Origin: Rhodobacteraceae bacterium UBA6273
Lineage (GTDB): Bacteria; Pseudomonadota; Alphaproteobacteria; Rhodobacterales; Rhodobacteraceae
NCBI GenBank assembly: GCA_002440625.1
Contig: DJUV01000275.1
Coordinates: 1 to 18,187 of the forward strand
Direction of reading: 5' to 3'
Length of the DNA: 18,187 nt
Every line of letters starts with the position of its first letter. Position 1 is the stretch's first letter. Under the pieces are notes generated by a model. It was not told the DNA's origin. It saw only the letters and a program-made list of their open reading frames with translations, and ran no database searches. A program made the position numbers and the translations under genes. Below, piece after piece: positions 7,617 to 15,327 of this stretch.

Positions 7617-7647
7617 TTAGACGCCGGAGACATTGGAAGAGGGCGAC

Positions 7648-8853
7648 ATGCTGGCGGGCAAGCGCATCCTGCTCATCATCGGCGGAGGTATCGCCGCCTA
7701 CAAATCGCTCGACCTGATCCGGCGATTGAAGGAGCGCGGGGTTTCGGTCACGCCGGTCCTGACCCGGTCGGCGGAAGAATTCGTGACGCCCTTGTCGGCA
7801 TCGGCACTCTCGGGCGAGAAATGCTACCGGCATCTCTTTGACCTGACCGACGAAGCCGAGATGGGGCATATCCAATTGTCCCGCGCCGCCGATCTCATTG
7901 TGGTGGCGCCGGCGACTGCCGATCTTCTGGCGAAGATGGCGGGGGGCCATGCGGATGACCTTGCCTCGACGCTGCTGATGGCGACCGACAAAAGGGTACT
8001 TGTGGCGCCGGCGATGAATGTGCGGATGTGGCTGCATCCGGCGAACCAGCGCAATGTCGCGGCGCTGCGGGCTGATGGCATACTTATCGCCGGTCCGAAC
8101 GAGGGCGACATGGCCTGCGGCGAATACGGGCCGGGGCGGATGGCGGAGCCTCTGGAGATTGTCGACGCGATCAGCGCGGCGCTGGGGGACGGGCCGCTGA
8201 AGGGGCGGCATGTGATCGTGACATCGGGCCCGACGCATGAGCCGATAGACCCGGTGCGCTACATCGCCAACCGGTCGTCGGGTGCCCAAGGCGCCGCGCT
8301 CGCGGCGGCTTTGCGCGACCTCGGCGCTTCGGTGACCTTCGTGACCGGGCCGGCCACGGTGCCGCCGCCTCAGGGCGTGACGGTCGTCGGGGTGGAGACG
8401 GCGGCGGAGATGATGGCGGCGGTCAGGGCCGCTCTGCCGGCCGATGCGGCGGTCTTTGCAGCGGCGGTGGCCGACTGGCGCGTCGCTAATGCGAGCATGT
8501 CGAAGATGAAGAAGGACGGATCGGGGAAGGCGCCGGCGCTGGAGTTCGCGGAGAACCCGGATATCCTCGCGTCTGTCGCGCAGATGAAGCAGGGGCGGCC
8601 GGCGCTGGTCGTGGGCTTTGCCGCCGAGACCAACGACGTGATCGCCCATGCCACGGCCAAGCGGTCGCGCAAGGGCAGCGACTGGATCGTGGCGAATGAC
8701 GTGCGCCCCTCGACCGGGATCATGGGCGGGACGGAAAATGCCGTCACCATCATCGATTCGGGCGGCGCCGAGGAATGGCCGCGCCTGCCGAAGGACGAGG
8801 TGGCGCAGCGGATCGCGGCGCGGATCGCGGCGGCGCTCGGGCCAGTCGGATAG
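7648..8853 (+). CDS. coaBC: Bifunctional phosphopantothenoylcysteine decarboxylase / phosphopantothenate-cysteine ligase
   Basis: Carries out two consecutive steps of coenzyme A synthesis: CTP-dependent joining of 4'-phosphopantothenate and cysteine (CoaB) and FMN-dependent decarboxylation (CoaC). 401 residues. CoaC domain (1-180): GGGIAAYK (12-19), active-site His74 in GHIQLSR, PAMN (121-124), and flap Cys157 in [13 protein letters not shown]. CoaB domain (185-401): [22 protein letters not shown] (substrate/nucleotide site), [22 protein letters not shown], and GFAAET. ATG 7648 follows GAAGAGGG; a TTG 15 bases earlier lacks a better site. Followed by dut after about 50 bp, a common Rhodobacterales arrangement. 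Function is secure. Confidence 0.97.
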   Translation: MLAGKRILLIIGGGIAAYKSLDLIRRLKERGVSVTPVLTRSAEEFVTPLSASALSGEKCYRHLFDLTDEAEMGHIQLSRAADLIVVAPATADLLAKMAGGHADDLASTLLMATDKRVLVAPAMNVRMWLHPANQRNVAALRADGILIAGPNEGDMACGEYGPGRMAEPLEIVDAISAALGDGPLKGRHVIVTSGPTHEPIDPVRYIANRSSGAQGAALAAALRDLGASVTFVTGPATVPPPQGVTVVGVETAAEMMAAVRAALPADAAVFAAAVADWRVANASMSKMKKDGSGKAPALEFAENPDILASVAQMKQGRPALVVGFAAETNDVIAHATAKRSRKGSDWIVANDVRPSTGIMGGTENAVTIIDSGGAEEWPRLPKDEVAQRIAARIAAALGPVG

Positions 8854-8861
8854 GGCGGATG

Positions 8862-8880
8862 CCTCCGGCGGAGGTATTTC
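8862..8880 (+). repeat. Short palindrome CCTCC-GGC-GGAGG followed by TATTTC at the coaBC/dut junction
   Basis: CCTCC (8862-8866), GGC, GGAGG (8870-8874) and TATTTC, then GGGCAAGATGAAAGG. From memory, near-identical strings (a CCTCCGGCGGxxG core, TATTT, then CAAGATGAAAG) recur between genes in many Rhodobacterales genomes. Only one copy is seen here. May be a small dispersed repeat or weak terminator; it includes an ATG (8888) that is an alternative dut start. Confidence 0.4.
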
Positions 8881-8902
8881 GGGCAAGATGAAAGGGCAGG
8901 GG

Positions 8903-9370
8903 ATGCAACCGACGATCCGGGTGCTGCGCGAGGACTGGGCCGATATCTCGGTGGCATTGCCGTCCTACGAGACGCCGGGAGCGGCTGGCGCTGACATCCG
9001 CGCCAATTTGCCGCCCGAGGAGCGCGAGGCCGGTTTCATCCTTCGCCCCATGGAGCGGCGGGTGGTGCCGACCGGGCTGCGGGTGGAGATCCCCGACGGG
9101 TTCGAGGCGCAGATCCGGCCGCGATCAGGCCTTGCGCTGAAGCATGGGATCACGCTGCCGAACACGCCGGGCACCATCGACGCCGATTATCGCGGGCCGC
9201 TTGGTGTGCTTGTGGTCAACCTCGGGGCCGAGCCCTTTGTTGTGCGGCACGGCGAGCGCATCGCGCAGATGATCGTGGCGCCGGTTGTCCGGGCCGGATT
9301 CGAGGAGGTGCGTTACTTGACCGATACCAGGCGCGGCGCGGGCGGTTTCGGGTCCACGGGGCGGGGATGA
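8903..9370 (+). CDS. dut: Deoxyuridine 5'-triphosphate nucleotidohydrolase (dUTPase)
   Basis: Trimeric enzyme that hydrolyses dUTP to dUMP and pyrophosphate, keeping uracil out of DNA and supplying dUMP for thymidylate synthesis. 155 residues from ATG 8903 (AAAGGG at a spacing of about six). All five motifs are present: AGADIRA (28-34), RPRSGLA (72-78), [13 protein letters not shown] (90-102, catalytic Asp93), GERIAQM (117-123) and the P-loop-like [10 protein letters not shown] (144-153). An ATG at 8888 would add five residues and lies in the junction palindrome's flank; it is the less likely start. The stop overlaps the next gene's start in ATGA, so the two are probably translationally coupled. 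Confidence 0.96.
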   Translation: MQPTIRVLREDWADISVALPSYETPGAAGADIRANLPPEEREAGFILRPMERRVVPTGLRVEIPDGFEAQIRPRSGLALKHGITLPNTPGTIDADYRGPLGVLVVNLGAEPFVVRHGERIAQMIVAPVVRAGFEEVRYLTDTRRGAGGFGSTGRG

Positions 9371-10401
9371 CGGTTCTGCTTGTCGCGGCGGCGCTGCTGG
9401 CGCTTGGGCTTTTGCTGAAGGTGCCAAGGGCGCTGATCCTCTGGGGCATTGGCCTCATCTGGCTGGCGACGGTCATGGCGCATGCGCTTCTGCCGCCGGA
9501 TCATCCCTTGCCGCGTGCGCTCGGCGGCGATCTGAGGGCCTGGGGCTTTCTCGGCATCCTGACGGCTCTGGTCCTTACCTACCGGGCGGGGTTCATGAAG
9601 GTGAAGGCCTTGGCGCGGCCGGCGCCCGCGCCGGTGTCACAGGGGCCGTTCACGACGGCCGAGCTTGACCGATACGCCCGCCATATCGTGCTGCATGAAA
9701 TCGGCGGCATGGGCCAGCGCCGGATGAAGGAGGCGAAGGTGCTGGTCGTCGGTGCCGGTGGCCTTGGCTCGCCCGCGCTGCTTTATCTCGCGGGGGCGGG
9801 GATCGGCACCATCGGGGTGATCGACAATGACACCGTCTCTGTCTCCAACCTTCAGCGGCAGGTGATCCATACCGACGCGCGGATCGGCCAGCCCAAGGTG
9901 TTTTCCGCCGAAGCGGCGATGAAGGCGATCAACCCCCATGTCGAAGTTCGGCCCTATAACCGGCGGCTGACGGCGGGAGATGCGGCGGCCCTCTTCGCGG
10001 ACTACGACCTGATCCTCGACGGGTCGGACAATTTCGACACGCGCTACCTGGTGAACGTGGCGGCGGTCGCGGCGAAAAAGCCGCTGATCTCGGCGGCGAT
10101 CACCCAGTGGGAAGGCCAGATCGGGCTTTACGATCCGGCGCGGGGCGCGCCCTGTTACGCGTGCGTCTTTCCCGAACGTCCCGCTGCCGGCCTCGCCCCA
10201 ACCTGTGCCGAGGCGGGGGTGATGGGCGCGCTGCCCGGCGTCGTCGGGTCGATGATGGCGGTCGAGGCGATCAAGGCGATTACCGGCGCGGGCGAGACGC
10301 TACGCGGCCGGATGATGATCTATGACGCGCTTTACGGCGAAACCCGGGTCTTTACCGTGAAGCGCGATCCCGGCTGCAAGGTCTGCGGGCAGGCGCATTG
10401 A
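9367..10401 (+). CDS. HesA/MoeB/ThiF family E1-like adenylyltransferase with N-terminal membrane anchor
   Basis: E1-like enzyme that would adenylate the C-terminal glycine of a ubiquitin-fold sulfur carrier (MoaD, ThiS or similar). 344 residues. Residues 1-80 contain three hydrophobic segments (about 2-18, 22-43, 57-73) ending in a positively charged stretch, which predicts N-out and the enzyme domain in the cytosol. The enzyme domain (95-344) has [22 protein letters not shown] (129-134), the [14 protein letters not shown] segment with adenylation Asp, [10 protein letters not shown], Cys280 in [10 protein letters not shown], and zinc ligands Cys263/266 and Cys337/340. Closest to MoeB; no rhodanese domain follows. 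ATGA overlap with dut. A carrier protein is not in the window. Enzyme class is firm, partner unknown. Confidence 0.92.
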   Translation: MTVLLVAAALLALGLLLKVPRALILWGIGLIWLATVMAHALLPPDHPLPRALGGDLRAWGFLGILTALVLTYRAGFMKVKALARPAPAPVSQGPFTTAELDRYARHIVLHEIGGMGQRRMKEAKVLVVGAGGLGSPALLYLAGAGIGTIGVIDNDTVSVSNLQRQVIHTDARIGQPKVFSAEAAMKAINPHVEVRPYNRRLTAGDAAALFADYDLILDGSDNFDTRYLVNVAAVAAKKPLISAAITQWEGQIGLYDPARGAPCYACVFPERPAAGLAPTCAEAGVMGALPGVVGSMMAVEAIKAITGAGETLRGRMMIYDALYGETRVFTVKRDPGCKVCGQAH

Positions 10402-10407
10402 CCGCGC

Positions 10408-10436
10408 TGGACAGCCCCCGGCCTGCCGACTAGGCT
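10408..10436 (+). promoter_or_regulatory. Candidate promoter of the amino-acid-binding-protein gene
   Basis: TGGACA (10408-10413), 17 bases, TAGGCT (10431-10436), giving a leader of about 40 bases. The -35 is 5/6 and the -10 matches 3/6, but the same TAGGCT is used in the candidate promoter at 2752. Downstream, TTGTGAC occurs twice (10448 and 10462), 14 bases apart, before the AGGAG site. Confidence 0.4.
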
Positions 10437-10481
10437 CCGCCAGATATTTGTGACCCGATGCTTGTGACAGGAGCCCGTCAG

Positions 10482-11264
10482 ATGAAACTCATGCCCGTTC
10501 TTGCCGTTGCGGCAAGCGTTTTCGCTTCGGCCGCCCTGGCCGAGGTTCCGAACCTTGAAGGCCGCGAAGTAACGGTCGTCACCGAGAATGCCTATCCTCC
10601 GCTCCAGTTCCTCGACAAGGACGGCAAGGCGATCGGCTGGGAATATGACGCCATGGCCGAGATTGCCAAGCGGCTCAACATAGTGGTGAAGTATGAGAAT
10701 TCGAGCTGGGATGCGATGATCCCCGCCGTCTCGGAAGGCCAGTTCGACATCGGCATGACCGGCATCACCATCAAGGACGACCGCAAGGAGAAGGTCGATT
10801 TCTCAGACCCCTACATGCGCTCCGAGATGGTCATGCTGGTCAGGGGCGATGAAAGCCGCTTCACCGATGCCGCGTCCTTCAAGGACAATGCAGACCTTCT
10901 GATCGCCGCCCAGCCGGGTACGACGCCCTTCTATGTCAGCGTCTACGAGGTACTTGATGGCGACGAGGCCAACCCGCGGATCAAGCTGATGGAGACTTTT
11001 GGCGCGACGGTCGAGGCGCTGAAGGCCGGCGACGTCGATCTCGTCCTGACTGACGGCACCGCCGGCAAGGGCTATGTCGATGCCTCGGGCGGCGGGCTGA
11101 AGATCATCGGCGGCCCGCTTGGCACCGAGGATTTCGGCTTCATCTTCCCGAAAGGTTCCGATCTTGTGGCGCCGGTCAACGCCGCCATTGCCGATCTGAA
11201 GGCCGACGGCACGCTTGATGCGCTGAACAAGAAGTGGTTCCTCGACTACAAGATGGGCCAGTAG
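10482..11264 (+). CDS. Amino-acid ABC transporter substrate-binding protein (SBP_bac_3 family)
   Basis: Periplasmic receptor delivering an amino acid to an ABC importer. 260 residues from ATG 10482 (ACAGGAG, nine-base spacing); an in-frame ATG 24 bases earlier lacks such a site and would misplace the signal peptide. Signal peptide 1-20 ends in ASAALA before EVPNLEG. Mature domain has the family pattern NAYPPLQF, then [36 protein letters not shown] with Arg101, and Asp191 in DLVLTDG; these two positions typically hold the alpha-carboxylate and amino groups of the ligand. Side-chain specificity cannot be read. Followed by a 9-bp hairpin and the permease gene. No ATPase gene is adjacent. Confidence 0.92.
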   Translation: MKLMPVLAVAASVFASAALAEVPNLEGREVTVVTENAYPPLQFLDKDGKAIGWEYDAMAEIAKRLNIVVKYENSSWDAMIPAVSEGQFDIGMTGITIKDDRKEKVDFSDPYMRSEMVMLVRGDESRFTDAASFKDNADLLIAAQPGTTPFYVSVYEVLDGDEANPRIKLMETFGATVEALKAGDVDLVLTDGTAGKGYVDASGGGLKIIGGPLGTEDFGFIFPKGSDLVAPVNAAIADLKADGTLDALNKKWFLDYKMGQ

Positions 11265-11273
11265 CGCCCTCAC

Positions 11274-11299
11274 GGCCCCGGTCTTCGCTCCGGGGCCGG
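11274..11299 (+). other. Intercistronic hairpin between binding-protein and permease genes
   Basis: CGGCCCCGG (11274-11282) and CCGGGGCCG (11291-11299) form a perfect 9-bp GC-rich stem with an 8-base loop TCTTCGCT. It lies between the stop of the binding-protein gene (11264) and the permease start (11307). There is no following T-run. Such stem-loops commonly stabilise the binding-protein part of the transcript or attenuate the permease part. The 3' arm ends eight bases before the permease ATG, so folding could also hinder ribosome access. Confidence 0.7.
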
Positions 11300-11306
11300 C
11301 CAACCG

Positions 11307-12107
11307 ATGATCCCCCCTTCCAAAAAAGACGGCGACTTTCCCTATTGGCTCGTGGTGCTTGCAGCCACCGGGGTCTGGCTATTCTATCTGGCCCTGTCGA
11401 ACGGGGTCTATGCGCAGGTCTTGGCCACGCTGTCCAAGGGCATCTGGATGACGGTCTTCGTCACCCTCGTTGCCTTTACGCTGGCGGCGATCCTTGGGCT
11501 TGGGCTTGCCGTCGCCACGCTGTCGCGCCATCTCGTCCTCCGGCAGGCGGCGCGGCTTTATATCGAGGTCGTGCGCGGCATCCCGATCATCGTGCTTCTC
11601 TTGTACATCGCCTTTGCCGCAGCCCCTGCGGGCGTGGCGGCCTGGAACTGGCTCGCCGGCTGGACCGGGCTTGAACCGATGAGGACGCGGGATTTCCCGC
11701 TTCTGTGGCGGGCGATCATCGCGCTGACCATCGCCTATTCGGCCTTCATCGCCGAGGTGTTCCGCGCCGGGTTGCAAGCGGTAGACGAAGGCCAGATCGA
11801 GGCGGCCAAGGCGCTGGGCCTTTCGGGCTGGCACCGCTTCCGCTTCGTCGTCTTTCCGCAGGCCTTCCGCATGATCCTGCCGCCCTTGGGCAATGACTTC
11901 GTGGCGATGGTGAAGGATTCCTCGCTCGTCTCCGTCCTCGGCGTCGCCGATGTGACCCAGCTTGGCAAGGTTACGGCGGCAGGCAACTTCCGTTACTTCG
12001 AGACCTACAACCTTGTGGCGCTCATCTACCTGACCATGACGATCACCCTGTCGCTGATCCTCAGACGGATCGAGGCGCGGCTTCGTGCCCGGCAGGAAGG
12101 GCGCTGA
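11307..12107 (+). CDS. Amino-acid ABC transporter permease (HisM/GlnP type)
   Basis: Inner-membrane channel subunit of a polar-amino-acid ABC importer. 266 residues. Hydrophobic segments are visible near 12-32, 47-70, 90-110, 133-153 and 234-252, and a periplasmic-facing stretch around 108-132. The cytoplasmic EAA coupling loop begins EAAKALGLSGWHRFRFVVFPQA (from residue 165) and ends around LPPLGND, which docks an ATPase. ATG 11307 is supported by the N-terminal hydrophobic start, but no good Shine-Dalgarno is visible: the preceding bases are the 3' arm of the hairpin. Only one permease gene is present, so it may act as a homodimer. The ATP-binding subunit must be encoded elsewhere. Confidence 0.93.
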   Translation: MIPPSKKDGDFPYWLVVLAATGVWLFYLALSNGVYAQVLATLSKGIWMTVFVTLVAFTLAAILGLGLAVATLSRHLVLRQAARLYIEVVRGIPIIVLLLYIAFAAAPAGVAAWNWLAGWTGLEPMRTRDFPLLWRAIIALTIAYSAFIAEVFRAGLQAVDEGQIEAAKALGLSGWHRFRFVVFPQAFRMILPPLGNDFVAMVKDSSLVSVLGVADVTQLGKVTAAGNFRYFETYNLVALIYLTMTITLSLILRRIEARLRARQEGR

Positions 12108-12163
12108 GCGACTCTGGAGCTTTGCAAGCAGGCTGCATACATAGCATCCAAAGGAGACTTCAC

Positions 12164-14191
12164 ATGACCAATCCCTTGCTTCAGCCTTGGACCGGCCGTT
12201 TCAGCCTGCCGCCCTTCGCCACCGTCCGCGACGAGGACTTCGGCCCGGCTTTCGAAGCGGGGCTGGCTGAGGCCAGGGCCAACATCGCGGCTATCGCGGC
12301 GTCGTCCGAGCCGCCGACCTTCGCCAATACGATCGAGGCGATGGAGCTTGCGGAAGATGTGCTCGACCGGGTGTCGGGGGTTTTCTACAACCTCGTCGGC
12401 GCGGATTCGACGCCGGCGCGCGAGGCGCTGCAAAGCGATCTCGCGCCGAAGCTTGCGGCGTTTTCCTCGGAAGTGACGATGAACGCCGCCCTTTTCGCAA
12501 GGATGGAGGCGCTGTGGCAGGCGCGCGACACGCTGGCGCTGACCGATGAACAGGGCCGCGTGCTGGCGCTTTACCGCCGCATGTTCGTTCGCGCCGGAGC
12601 AGCGCTTGATGAGGCCGGGCGCAAGCGCATGGCCGAGGTTAAGGAACGGCTCGCGGTGCTATCCACCAAATTCAGCCAGAACCTTCTGGCCGATGAACGC
12701 GACTGGTTTCTGCCGCTTGAGGCCGCCGACCTCGAAGGCCTGCCGGATTTCGTCGTCGCTGCCGCCCGCGCCGCCGCCGAGGAACGCGGGCGCGAGGGGC
12801 ATGTGCTTACGCTCAGCCGCTCGCTCATCACGCCGTTCCTGCAGTTCTCTCCCCGCCGCGACCTCCGCGAGACGGCTTACCGTGCCTGGATCGCGCGCGG
12901 CGCCAATGGTGGGGAAACCGACAACCGCGCCATCGCCGCCGAGATCCTGAAGCTGCGGGAGGAACGGGCGAAACTGCTCGGCTACCGGAGTTTCGCTGCC
13001 TACAAGCTTGAACCCGAGATGGCCAAGACGGAAGACGCGGTGCGCGATCTTCTGATGCAGGTCTGGAAACCGGCGCGCGCCAAGGCCGGGGCAGATGCCG
13101 CGATCCTGACCGGCATGATGCATGAAGACGGCATCAACGGCGACTTGGAGCCCTGGGACTGGCGCTACTACTCCGAAAAGCGCCGGCTCGCCGAGCATGA
13201 CCTCGACGAGGCGGAACTGAAGCCCTACTTCGGGCTCGATGCGATGATCGAGGCGTCCTTCGACACCGCACATCGGCTTTTTGGGCTGGATTTCAAGCCG
13301 CTCGACGTGGCCCTATACCATCCCGATGCAAGGGCCTGGGAGGTGACGCGCAAGGGCCGGCATGTCGCCGTCTTCATCGGCGACTATTTCGCGCGCGGAT
13401 CGAAGCGGTCGGGGGCCTGGTGTTCCTCGTTCCGGGGCCAGCGCAAGCTTGGCGGCGACCAGCGCCCCGTGGTCGTCAATGTCTGCAACTTCGCCAAGCC
13501 CGCGAAGGGGGAGCCTGCGCTTCTGTCATGGGACGATGCGCGCACGCTCTTCCACGAATTCGGCCACGCGCTCCATGCCATGCTGTCGGATGTGACCTAT
13601 GGTTTCATCGCCGGCACCTCGGTCGCGCGCGACTTCGTCGAACTGCCGAGCCAGCTTTACGAACACTGGCTTGAGGTGCCCGAAGTGCTGGACCGCCACG
13701 CCCGGCACGCAAGGACCGGTGCGCCGATGCCCGCCGCACTTCGCGACAGGCTCATCGCCGCCTCCACCTATGATCAGGGCTTTGCGACAGTCGAATACAT
13801 CGCATCAGCGCTTGTCGACCTCGCCTTCCATGAAGGCGCCGCGCCACAGGACCCGATTGCGGCCGAGGCTGAGGTTCTGAAGGGGATCGGCATGCCCGCA
13901 GCCATCGGCATGCGCCACGCGACGCCGCATTTCGCGCATGTCTTCTCGGGCGACGGCTATTCGGCCGGCTACTACAGCTACATGTGGTCGGAAGTGATGG
14001 ATGCCGATGCCTTCGACGCCTTCCGCGATGCCGGCGATCCCTTCGACCCGACAACCGCGGAACGTCTGGAAAAGGCGATCCTCTCCGCCGGCGGCTCGCG
14101 CGAGGCGGATGTACTCTACCGGGAGTTCCGGGGACGGATGCCAGGGGTGGAACCGCTGCTCAGGGGGCGCGGCCTGGTTGACGTAGCGTAA
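12164..14191 (+). CDS. dcp: M3 family zinc metallopeptidase, Dcp-like peptidyl-dipeptidase
   Basis: Zinc peptidase that removes dipeptides from peptide C-termini (Dcp) or cleaves short peptides (oligopeptidase A). 675 residues, family-typical; no signal peptide, so cytosolic. HEFGH (464-468) carries His464, Glu465 and His468, and Glu493 in DFVELPSQ is the third zinc ligand. Long stretches match E. coli Dcp in pattern: EPWDW, LDEAELKPYFGL, YFARGSKRSGAW, YNVCNFAKPAKGEPALL-like, and GYSAGYYSYMWSEV near the C-terminus. The Dcp branch is favoured over PrlC on these. ATG 12164 follows AAGGAGA; an earlier in-frame ATG at 12122 has no such site. Downstream of the transporter by 56 bp; a functional link is possible but unproven. 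Confidence 0.92.
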   Translation: MTNPLLQPWTGRFSLPPFATVRDEDFGPAFEAGLAEARANIAAIAASSEPPTFANTIEAMELAEDVLDRVSGVFYNLVGADSTPAREALQSDLAPKLAAFSSEVTMNAALFARMEALWQARDTLALTDEQGRVLALYRRMFVRAGAALDEAGRKRMAEVKERLAVLSTKFSQNLLADERDWFLPLEAADLEGLPDFVVAAARAAAEERGREGHVLTLSRSLITPFLQFSPRRDLRETAYRAWIARGANGGETDNRAIAAEILKLREERAKLLGYRSFAAYKLEPEMAKTEDAVRDLLMQVWKPARAKAGADAAILTGMMHEDGINGDLEPWDWRYYSEKRRLAEHDLDEAELKPYFGLDAMIEASFDTAHRLFGLDFKPLDVALYHPDARAWEVTRKGRHVAVFIGDYFARGSKRSGAWCSSFRGQRKLGGDQRPVVVNVCNFAKPAKGEPALLSWDDARTLFHEFGHALHAMLSDVTYGFIAGTSVARDFVELPSQLYEHWLEVPEVLDRHARHARTGAPMPAALRDRLIAASTYDQGFATVEYIASALVDLAFHEGAAPQDPIAAEAEVLKGIGMPAAIGMRHATPHFAHVFSGDGYSAGYYSYMWSEVMDADAFDAFRDAGDPFDPTTAERLEKAILSAGGSREADVLYREFRGRMPGVEPLLRGRGLVDVA

Positions 14192-14216
14192 AGTGTTGCT
14201 CCCCCCTACGTCCCGC

Positions 14217-14244
14217 TTGCGATTGGCGCAGCCCGGTGTAGTTT
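14217..14244 (+). promoter_or_regulatory. Weak candidate promoter giving a very short leader
   Basis: TTGCGA (14217-14222) and TAGTTT (14239-14244) are 16 bases apart, so transcription would begin at or next to the ATG at 14252. The gene also has no clear Shine-Dalgarno (CTGGGCG only). Together these suggest a leaderless transcript, but the hexamers are poor. Confidence 0.22.
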
Positions 14245-14251
14245 CTGGGCG

Positions 14252-15325
14252 ATGACTCATGATTTTCTGATTGTCGGCGGGGGCATAGCCGGTGTTTCCG
14301 CTGCCTCCCAACTGGCTGCAGTCGGTTCCGTTCTGATGATCGAAACCGAGGATCATCTGGCATTTCACGCTTCCGGCCGTTCGGCCGCACTCTATGAACC
14401 GCACTATGGCCCGGCACCCGTCGTCGCCCTTTCCGAAGCCAGCGGCGCGGCCTTGCGCGCAGCGGATGTGCTGTCGCCGCGCGGGCTTCTTCTCCTTGGC
14501 GGCGCCGACGACAAGGACGAGTTCGAGGCAGAGGAAAAATCCTTCGGGATGGAACGCATCAGCCCGGCCGAGGCGAGGGCGATCGTCCCGATCCTCTCTG
14601 AAAGGGCCGTCGTTCGCGCCGCGTTCGCCGACCATGCCTGGGACATCGACACCGACCGCCTCGTGCAGTCCTTTGCCCGGACGGCGCGCGATCAGGGGGC
14701 CGAGATCGTGACCGGCGCTGCGGCAACCGCGATCCGCCGTGATGCGGGGGTCTGGACCGTGACCACCCGCAAGGGCGAGATGCGCGCGCGCACGCTTGTC
14801 AACGCCGCCGGCGCCTGGGTCGACGAAGTGGCGAAGATGGCCGGCGTCCGGCCCTTGGGCTTCACGCCGCTCCGCCGCTCGATGGCCCGCATCGCGGCGC
14901 CGGGCGGGCATGATGTCTCCACTTGGCCGATGATGTTCGGCGCGGGCGAGGCCTGGTACGCCAAGCCCGACGCCGGAGCCCTCATCGTGTCCCCGGCTGA
15001 GGAAGACCCTGCCGCGCCGCATGACGCCTGGGCCGACGACATGGTTCTAGCCGAGGGCCTCGCCCGGTATGAGGAGATGGTCACGGCGCCTGTCGAGCGG
15101 CTCCTTGCGTCATGGGCTGGGCTTCGCACCTTTGCGCCGGACCGGCTGCCGGTCATCGGACGTGACCCGACGATGCCCGACTTTGTCTGGTTCGCCGGGC
15201 AGGGAGGTTACGGTTTTCAGTCGGCACCGGCGAACGCGGCGCTGCTTGCCGATCTTCTCGGCGGCCGGCCAGTCGGCGTCGCCGCCAACATCGCTGAGGC
15301 GGTCTCGGCAAACAGGTTTAGGTAG
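14252..15325 (+). CDS. FAD-dependent D-amino-acid dehydrogenase-like protein (DauA family)
   Basis: Flavoprotein of the DAO fold, closest in pattern to Pseudomonas D-arginine dehydrogenase DauA, which converts a D-amino acid to its imino acid. 357 residues. FAD-binding GGGIAG (9-14) with Glu31 at the ribose position; FHASGRSAALY (38-48), VNAAGAWVDEVA, PLRRSMARI, WPM, AWYAKPDAG, SWAGLRTFAPDRLPVIG and GQGGYGFQ all follow DauA in order. Tyr52, Arg208/209, Tyr236 and Arg292 keep the backbone-binding positions, but Leu79 replaces DauA Glu87, which binds the guanidinium of arginine. The substrate is therefore probably another D-amino acid. Start at ATG 14252 has a weak ribosome site. Next to a DUF938 gene with a 2-bp gap. 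Confidence 0.85.
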   Translation: MTHDFLIVGGGIAGVSAASQLAAVGSVLMIETEDHLAFHASGRSAALYEPHYGPAPVVALSEASGAALRAADVLSPRGLLLLGGADDKDEFEAEEKSFGMERISPAEARAIVPILSERAVVRAAFADHAWDIDTDRLVQSFARTARDQGAEIVTGAAATAIRRDAGVWTVTTRKGEMRARTLVNAAGAWVDEVAKMAGVRPLGFTPLRRSMARIAAPGGHDVSTWPMMFGAGEAWYAKPDAGALIVSPAEEDPAAPHDAWADDMVLAEGLARYEEMVTAPVERLLASWAGLRTFAPDRLPVIGRDPTMPDFVWFAGQGGYGFQSAPANAALLADLLGGRPVGVAANIAEAVSANRFR

Positions 15326-15327
15326 AC

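Noticed and set aside
7594..8886. Minus-strand open frame of 430 codons
   Set aside because: Shadow of coaBC; Arg/His/Pro-rich with no domain resemblance, while the plus frame has all CoaC and CoaB motifs.
13805..15022. Minus-strand open frame of 405 codons
   Set aside because: Spans the peptidase end and flavoprotein gene in antisense; composition typical of a GC shadow, no recognisable motif.
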